Source: Allium sativum (taxonomy: Eukaryota > Streptophyta > Magnoliopsida > Asparagales > Amaryllidaceae). From it: a DNA stretch of 64,000 bases. Below are positions 56,656 to 64,000 of this stretch, in pieces (position 1 is the stretch's first letter; each line of letters opens with the position of its first letter). The translations under genes were made by a program, and so were the position numbers. A model generated the notes under the pieces. It saw only the letters and a list, made by a program, of their open reading frames with translations. It had not been told where the DNA came from and made no database searches. The DNA lies in contig CM060910.1 of the NCBI GenBank assembly GCA_030737875.1, positions 248,218,427 to 248,282,426 on the forward strand, given 5' to 3'.

Positions 56656-59556
56656 CTATAAAATCATGACTTTTGAAGTGAAATCTTGCCAAAAATCCTA
56701 GAAAACAGCAATGCATTTCTCTTTGCTGCTATGGATTGAATATCAACCAAATGATGTAAGTTTTTGAATCGTCGATGGTCATGGCTTCGACGTGAATTCA
56801 AGGAGGAATGTTTGTAGTGTTGTGATGTGTTCGTCGATCAACAAAATGATACCAATATGGAGATGACTCAAGTGTGTTTTGGGTTCGTCGGTAATGGTTT
56901 CTCAAGTGTGTTTTGAGCTTATGGACAGTCGCCGATGATGACGACTAGAGTTATGGGGCCGAGGAATTATCATTGTCAGAGGTTCTAGCGGATTCAAAGC
57001 ACAGGTATAATAGGGACGCCTAAAAGACCGGTTGAATGGTCGAGTACCATGAGTAGTCACGATGGGCCTAGAGAAATGAATCACAAAGACGTATGGAGTT
57101 TTTGCTATAATCGGGGTTCACCATTATCCCTTGACGGACAACATGATGTTGAGTCGGTCATACGATTAACGATGGTTTCAAAGCAAGATTGGCGGCGATA
57201 GTCAGAGTCATGGATGACGATTGTTTTGCTTGTATCGTCTTGTGTAGATCATTCGACATCGAAGGAGATATCTCTCTAGTGCTTGTCTGTTGTTGGTTTA
57301 GGGCTTCAGGGCTTGTGCTTAGGTAATGTCAATATCAATTAGGTTGATCTACGCTTGATAACTAATCATCATGAATGTACTATTTGTTTCTATCTGATTG
57401 TTGTAAAGGCTATCACTGTCGGATGTGGGGGAAGACGGGTTGGGTTCTTCTCTGATGTGCTACTAGATTAGTTGATTGATCTACCTATTTCTCATACACT
57501 TTGTTGATGATGTTAGATAGTTGTTTTATCGCTCACTAAGACTGTTGTTTGACTCAAGGCTTTATGTTTCCTCTTATTACCTTGGGTTGTTCATCCTGTT
57601 GTGGATGCAAAGACTGAGTAACAGGTTACAAGTAGCATATCTTAGTGGACGAAATTGCAGATCAATGACGAGTTGGAGGCTTACGTATCAATTTTCTACT
57701 ATACATATTTTGTTGTTTTTCCTTGTTTGATGCATTCTCAAAGTGATTGTAGTGAGATACTTTGAATAGACTCTTATGATGTATTCCTGTGGTGTATGAA
57801 TCTTTCTAGTTGATATGAAAGTTTAAGATTTTGCTCAATTCTGTTTCACTATTATTGTTTGTTGCATCAGTTCTATTAATTTTATCCTTGCGCTGCGAGT
57901 TATATAATTGGTTCTGCTTGTGACTACCCTGATGATCATTCATAACTATTTGGCACGTCTTTCAGCACATTACTTCCCTTGTTAAGTGCAGGAGTTGTGG
58001 GCGGTCGTCACAACCAAATTACTTGGAATCAGTTTAGAGCTAAGTTTTAGGAGAAGTTCATTTCTAAGGTCCAGAAGTTGGTGCTCTTTAAGAAGTTTGT
58101 TGAGCTTAAGCAATGAGGTAGTCCAATGTTTGAGTATGTAGCTAAGTTTGAGGCTCTATCTAAGTATGCTCATTCGTATGTTAAGACTTCTTATTAGAAG
58201 AACAAGAAATTTATTTTTTGATTAGATGAGGGACTTGGGAAACAATCGATTGACCATATTAATGATTCTTATAAGAAATTGGTCAAGAAAGCTTTGTGGA
58301 AGGAAATTATGTTTTTCAAGAAAGTGGAGGTTGTTGTTGAGGATAATTAAGAGTCGAAACCACAACAAGGTAGTTGTAATAAGAAAAAGTGGAATGGTAA
58401 AAAGAAACAGGAACAACAAGGAAAAATGGCCAAAAGAAACTGAAATGCAAGATTATTTGCTATAACCGTCAATAGATGGGTCATCTATCCAAGGATTGTA
58501 AGAATGCTAAGGTGGAAAGAAAGTGCTTTAACTATGATAAGCCAAGGCATTTGAAGAAGATTTGCCCAGAGCTACCGAAAGATAAGTAGGTTGGGAGAGC
58601 GCATGCTGTGCCATTTTCCTCGAGAGGTCTGACTGCTGAGGAGAAAGGGAAGAATCACTACAAGAAAAACTGCTTGCGGCAATATCTGTTTCTAGTCCGT
58701 CGCTAAATTGGCATTAGAGATGGATTTCCTGTACAACACTGTGGTCGGTAAAAACTATGACGGTAACTGTGTCAGATTTTTACGACGGAATTTAGCATGA
58801 GTTTTCTAACAGTTTTCCATCATTTTGTTACTTATATAATAAAAATAAAATTTTATTTATTAATTTAATTTTAATTTATATTCTGACTATTTACTGACGG
58901 ATAAGTAATTTATAATAAAATATTATTTACAAAAGGAGTTGGTAAACCCTTACTAACTGCCAAACGATTAGCGACAAAAAGTTTTGACCGGAAAAACTGG
59001 TTCAGTTATTTTATCGGAAAACCCTTACAATTTAGCAAAAGATTAGCAATGGAAATCAAATTGGGCTAAATTTAATTTTCTTTTTTTTTATTGGTAATTC
59101 GATCGTAAACGCTTTCAAATTAGACATGAATTAAGGACGGAATGTTGTCAAAGTTTTTATTTAGCTTTCCTCTTTTGCTCCTAATATGTCACTATTCCCT
59201 TTCTGATATGACAATAACTGTTTTTACCATCCTCTCCTTTCATCTTTACGAATTAATATTATTCGACTATAGATAATGATATAAAATGCTAGCCAAAAAA
59301 CAACATAAAATTTCCATCCACATACAGATAACACTGTATCATAAGATACAACACAATGTCGATAATATTAACATATCACATAAAAAACATCCACAATCCT
59401 TCATTTTGTGCACCAAGCTGAATTATGAACAACAAATTTATTCAGCTAGTGTGAACATTACACCACATACAACCCATAACCATCACAACAGTACTAAAGG
59501 CACATAACTACCAAAATAACGAACATATCATCCTTGATTGTACTACAACCACATGA

Positions 59557-62500
59557 CTACAAAATAAATCCCAACATACTGATCAAGCTACGCAGATGAC
59601 GATGGCGAAGGCGCAAGCAAACGAGAAATATCAGGAGAAGGCAAACGTGAAACTCTATCTTGACCTTAACTATTGCCATCACCTCTGCCAGTTGTGCTTC
59701 AAAGCTCTCCTTAACTGCCTTCTGTTGTAATGAGATTCTTGCTTGTTCTGCTTTCTCATTGTTAAGCTCGATGCGCATCTCCTTAACTGTTTTTTGTAGC
59801 TCATGGATGTCATCTTCATTGCCAACAAGCTGATGTTTTGATTGTTGAGAAGACGATGGAAGTTGAATTGTAAAAGTGACATTAAAGAATTAATACTTTT
59901 AGTTTGTGAGTATAACATTGTTACTGAAACAAGAGCTACGTGCACTCAACAGGGTTGATTGACAGAAAATAACTGATTGATAATTTTGGAATTTGTGAAA
60001 CGTGGGCAGTATGTAGCCATATAGGCTTAGCTACTGCATATCCGGACCCTTCTCCAAAATAAAAAATAAAATGACATAAACGTGATACATAAAATCTACA
60101 GCAACCTTGGGAACAAAAATTGAATTTTTGTGAATGGAAAGAATCATAGTACAATACTGCGAGCCATGTAATAGGAACAAGTTCAGCCTCATTTGCTGCT
60201 TTTCTGAAAATTTAAGCTGGATATCAATAGAAACTCAATGAACAATGCCACATTGCACAAGATATTATAAAGTGACAAATCATTAAAAGCAATGGGTTTT
60301 GAGCAACCATGTTTGAAGAAGTGGTGTGCTGGTTTATGAAAACATTTGTAAATTAACAAACTGGGAAATAAAAGTGTTGTTGATGAAAAAATTATTATTG
60401 AGACCTTTTTTTAGTGATATATAATCACGAACTTTAGCGCAAGAGCAGGCAAATCTGAATTGTCCATATATATTAAAAACTGTATATCATGGTTTGCATG
60501 TATCATTTTGAAACAAATAAAAAAATATGTGCCTGTAAAATTAATGTTCTCTCTTCAAAACAAATATAGAAATATGTGTTGAAGTACCCAAGGCCTTTTC
60601 TTTATTTCTTATTTTGTACTATGTCACAGGTACGAGTCAGCATACCACAGAAAACCCCAGAAATAGATACTAACAACTCAATGCATAGTGTATTGTACGT
60701 AATAGGCATAAACAACTTTTTTATTATAAATCTTAACATAAAACATAGAATATTTCTTTGTGATTTATATGTAATACAGCTGGTTTGCAGAATGTCTACA
60801 GTCTAGGCATTATAGTTTGTATTTCAGAGTGTCCGCGCTTAACAGTTTTCTGCGTTACTTCAAACATTAGGCTACTCAACCATCTATGATTTTGGTTTCT
60901 GCATTTACTCCTAATTTAATGCATCCAAAATGACACTCTTCTATATGCTAGGCGTGATAGCATCTTAATGGAGAACCTTAAATTTTCAATTTCTACTCCT
61001 GCAAATTAATTAGAATAAGATTATGATCATGGGATAAATTAGGTAGAGTAGTAGAATCAAACTGAGGAATTAGACTTAACAACAAATCATAATAAGATCT
61101 CTATCTATTTCAGAAGTCATCCATCTAATTCCACTAGAACATTGTCAAATTATTTCACTTTATTCCTCTCATTCCCTACTTCCCTACTACTGGATGAATC
61201 AAAAAGGGAAAAAGTCACCAAAACAGTAAGGAAAAGAACAGTAATTTAGTACCTTTAAATTCCCAACGGGATAAGTACGTTTTTTTTGGCATTTAGCACT
61301 ACAAGCGATTCAAATATACTATCCATTGTCTCTGGGGGGCAATTCTTCGATGTCGTCACCGGATGTCTCTCAAAGTTTGTTTCAATGCTCCGCGCAAGCT
61401 TTCATCAAATTGTCCTATTAAGAAATAATTTTTTAAAGATTGTTAAAATATATCCTCAACAATTTTTACTTAAAAAATATATATTAACATGCATAAAAAT
61501 TAGCTGCTTTAGGATCTATCCAAGAATGTGAAGTGGAGTCGGTCCTATTACACGTTGTCGCTTTGATGCGAGTACGCTTAAATACTTCAAGCATATGAGG
61601 AGGCTTACGCTAATCTTTGGTCTAAGTAATTTATTTTGTATGTTAATAGTGGTAGTTTTATTTGTCAGCATGGTAAAATAATTAGAGTTACACAAAACAA
61701 AAATTTAACCAATTTTACAGTATGCTCCTGTGTAGAAATAGATCTGCAACTAAACAAGGCAGGATCAGAGTTTCTATTTGTCGAAGCTTTCTTTAATTTC
61801 TCTTTAACTTCTGGAAGATTCCAGTATTAAAGCCACTGTTCCCAAATTTCTTGACTCATAAAGATTGGTTTAGCATTCTTTTCTTTTATATAGCTAACCA
61901 TGTCTAAATATCTTTTGCTAGCCTATCTTCCAGAGCTTTCTTTAGTCCCTATTGGATAAGCTTCATAACCATAAACCTGAACATGCAATATGTATAAGAT
62001 ATGCAATTATCAGAGATTACATATAAAATTTACGAACTGACAGGAACAAAACCAAGACAGTTCACATTCAGTTTATCCAAAGCTAGAAAATAAAGTGTAG
62101 TAGCATTAGTGTGAAAAAGTGAAAAAGTGTAAAAGACAGCTGTAAAAGTGCAACAATGTAGTTTCAATACAGTATTTAGAAAGAATGTAAGCTGTTTGCA
62201 CTTCATCTTCTTTAGATAAACTTGCTAGGTAACTATACAAAGTTTAATTTGAAAATGGAACTATAAATACTACTAATATTTTATAGTCTTTTACCATAAT
62301 TTACAAGTAGAAAACAATAAAAAAGTGATTTTTATTTACAATGATGCTGAGAAATAGTAGATAACAACTTTATAAATCTTTCTTCAACTTGAAAAATAAT
62401 GAAGCTGAATCAAACCAAGTTATTTTCTTAACATTAAAATTGTTGCTTCATTGCATAAGTAGTATGTACCTTCCTCCCAGTCCTCCGTAATGGTGCTAAT

Positions 62501-63637
62501 TGAATAAAGTTTACAACATAAGATTGTGAAGCAGCAACACCGTTGCGATTCCCATATTTTCTTATATTGAGATTGTGAATTCAAAACCAAGTTTAGAAAC
62601 TTATCCCATGAAGCAACATTCTTGCTACAAAATTCTTGATTCTAGGATACTATGGCATTGTGTATATGTGGCCATAAAAGAACAACCATATTTCACATGG
62701 ATAGATTGTTTCACATAGATAGACTGTTTTATAAGAACCACAATGTAAATGGAGTTCAGGAAATAGTTATCGGTAAGTACCAGAAACTATTTTATAAGTG
62801 ATAGATTGTTTATGTTTTACAAATAATATAAGAGATTCTTTTATTATATATATAAATTGTTTAAATTGTTATATGTGGTCTGAACAAGATAAAAGCGATA
62901 TAAAATAAACTGGTTGTATCGAAGAGATGTCAAAACTTACCACAAAATCTTCAAAAAGAAGATCCTTGTAGTTTGACGGTATCTTTCCAAAAGTAGGCCA
63001 AAAATCAGCCAAACGTTTATGAAAAGATGCAGTCAACCTCCTTAAAAGTTCACTGGAAGAATGCATTGAAATAATGTTGTATAAAATATATTCCATGTAA
63101 TAATAATAAAAGTCAAGCAAAAATAAAATACATATCACTGCAAAGAACTTACTTATCTTTTGTTTCTATAAGTCGAAGTTCGATACGACCTACTGTATTA
63201 ATCGACTTTGTTATGGGGATTGTTCCACCATCATGTGTAGTCGACATACTTGGACGGCTATGCTCATTCATATTGTTTTGTGGTTGAGGACCGGGTTGAG
63301 AGTTGTGATGAGCACCAGAGTTGGACGAACCTGGACATATATTCTGATAACCAGAATTGAGAGTTAGTGGTAGAGGATTGGGTTGCAGAGAAGCACCATG
63401 TTGCGGAGAAGGTTGGAGAGAAGTAGATTGCCGATTAAGCTGTGGAGAAGGGTGCGACGAAGACTGTGGAGTAGTAGATTGCCAATTAAGTTGTGGAGCA
63501 CCATGCAGAGCACTATGCTGCGTAAGAAGGCTGTGATGAAGACTACGGAGTAGTAGATTGTCGATTAAGATACGGGGGAGCACCATGCAAGGGATTAAAC
63601 TACGAGAGGGATGCAGAGAAGTAGATTGTCGATCCAT
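59557..63637 (-). pseudogene. Transposase_24-type (Ptta/En-Spm) protein gene of the CACTA element
   Basis: Exon A, 63637-63153, encodes a Q/P/S-rich N-terminus and ends RIELRLIET, with donor GTAAGT (63152-63147). The 100-bp intron ends in CAG (63055-63053). Exon B, 63052-62941, encodes LADFWPTFGKIPSNYKDLL with another GTAAGT donor. Joining A and B keeps the frame open. Further coding stretches lie near 62650-62471 (WDKFLNLVLNSQSQYKK, then PLRRTGRK) and near 61920-61830, apparently with frame breaks. The C-terminal part, 59900-59590, encodes a coiled coil (VKEMRIELNNEKAEQARISL) and an S/P-rich end. This protein family accompanies CACTA transposases; its role is unproven. Introns between 62470 and 59900 were not resolved. 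Confidence 0.65.
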
Positions 63638-63740
63638 CTGTGGAGAGCACCATGTGAAGGATTAGGCTACGGAGACAGTTATGATGAAGACTGCGAAGCA
63701 TATCATCGACTATGCAGCGAGGAGAGAGGTTGGGAAGAAG
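63380..63740. repeat. Imperfect repeats in the N-terminal exon
   Basis: GTAGATTG(C/T)CGATTAAG and GCACCATG(C/T) recur at intervals of about 50-60 bp. On the minus strand they give N-R-Q-S-T-S-L-like peptide repeats. The array extends past the chosen start (63637), so the true start may lie upstream. Confidence 0.6.
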
Positions 63741-64000
63741 TATGCTATGATGAAAGTCTACAGCGATGATGCAGTGATGTTGGCTGATTATTTTTGAATT
63801 TACCTTAAGGATATGGTTTAATAGTATGACTAGGTAGTAGATTAGACTGAATAAGTTGAGGATTTCCCCTTCCTCATCCCTATCCTCTCACTTTTCCTTG
63901 CTCATGTTACTGGGAAGCATACGAATATCCACGTGCAGCGCCAACCATATCTGTCAATCATGCATGAAATATTTAGAAACAGTCATATTATAAAATGAAA

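Larger units (their letters stand above)
54737..58012 (+). mobile_element. Solo LTR of a Ty3/gypsy element (3276 bp)
   Basis: It runs from TGTAACGACTCGC to GGTCGTCACA, with perfect target copies ACCAA at 54732-54736 and 58013-58017. No internal region or second LTR is present, so it is a product of LTR-LTR recombination. A TATA box CTATAAATAG is at 55115-55124. A TG/TA run lies at about 56610-56650. ORFs on both strands are LTR sequence. Confidence 0.88.
54470..58655 (+). pseudogene. gag: Decayed Ty3/gypsy gag, split by a solo LTR and cut by a CACTA element
   Basis: The coding text is 54470-54736 and 58013-58655. The first part has VDFAKLCKDYVSLGGKPFVG and GRGMDWWNFITLKTPEDQ. After the solo LTR it resumes exactly in the same alignment (TWNQFRAKF, then FEYVAKFEALSKYAHSY). 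Two zinc-knuckle-like segments follow (GHLSKDCKNA near 58480, and CFNYDKPRHLKKIC near 58524, with one cysteine lost). There are many stops. It ends where the CACTA terminus begins. The type resembles chromovirus gag. Confidence 0.72.
58656..64000 (-). mobile_element. CACTA (En/Spm) transposon, one end plus internal region
   Basis: The terminus CACTACAAGAAAAACTGC at 58656 is the classic plant CACTA end, preceded by a candidate 3-bp target AAT (58653-58655). Subterminal text repeats ACGG/CCGT-type words (58690-59120). A Transposase_24-type gene runs on the minus strand toward this end. No opposite terminus was seen before 64000, so the element continues off-window or is truncated. It inserted into the decayed gag. 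Confidence 0.8.

Overview
The window is plant nuclear DNA, probably from a large-genome flowering plant. It is AT-rich and built almost wholly of transposable elements. The main diagnostic signs are plant-type LTR retrotransposons with initiator-Met primer-binding sites, a SIRE-type multiple polypurine-tract signature, a CACTA terminus and hAT-type MITEs. I could not name the species, and I found no host gene, tRNA, rRNA or CRISPR array that I can defend.

Left and centre (1-43883) form a nest. A minus-strand Tekay/Del-like chromovirus enters from the left edge (1-3634: gag start, primer-binding site, 5' LTR). After about 2 kb of unassigned DNA comes a minus-strand Tat-like Ty3/gypsy element that carries gag but no pol (5726 to about 43883). 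Each of its two LTRs has been split by a later insertion, so each LTR shows the empty site for the other. Its left-hand LTR holds a SIRE-lineage Copia derivative (6724-24384). That derivative has gag and two accessory ORFs but no pol, and it was itself hit by a full-length chromovirus (10971-21869, perfect TATTT target duplication, about 2.87 kb LTRs, gag-pol broken by two stops and two frameshifts). The right-hand LTR of the Tat-like element holds a non-coding element (29976-43344) with two LTRs of about 6.16 kb around only 1.04 kb of internal DNA and a perfect CTCCA target duplication. Its 3' terminal motif matches that of the chromoviruses, so they are its likely source of proteins. A hAT MITE sits inside the Tat-like gag.

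Right side (43884-64000): a roughly 1.1 kb tandem duplication carrying hAT-MITE copies; about 3.3 kb of unassigned AT-rich DNA; a heavily decayed plus-strand Copia element (49181 to about 53700); a 3' LINE fragment with a zf-RVT domain; a decayed Ty3/gypsy gag split by a 3.28 kb solo LTR (ACCAA duplication) and then by a CACTA transposon. The CACTA element starts at 58656, runs out of the window, and carries a minus-strand Transposase_24-type gene with visible introns.

The items most worth follow-up are the SIRE derivative, whose paired TATGTCGACATA palindromes recur in the LTR promoter and ahead of each accessory ORF, and the giant-LTR element, whose GC-rich leader-like island ends in a consensus splice donor.
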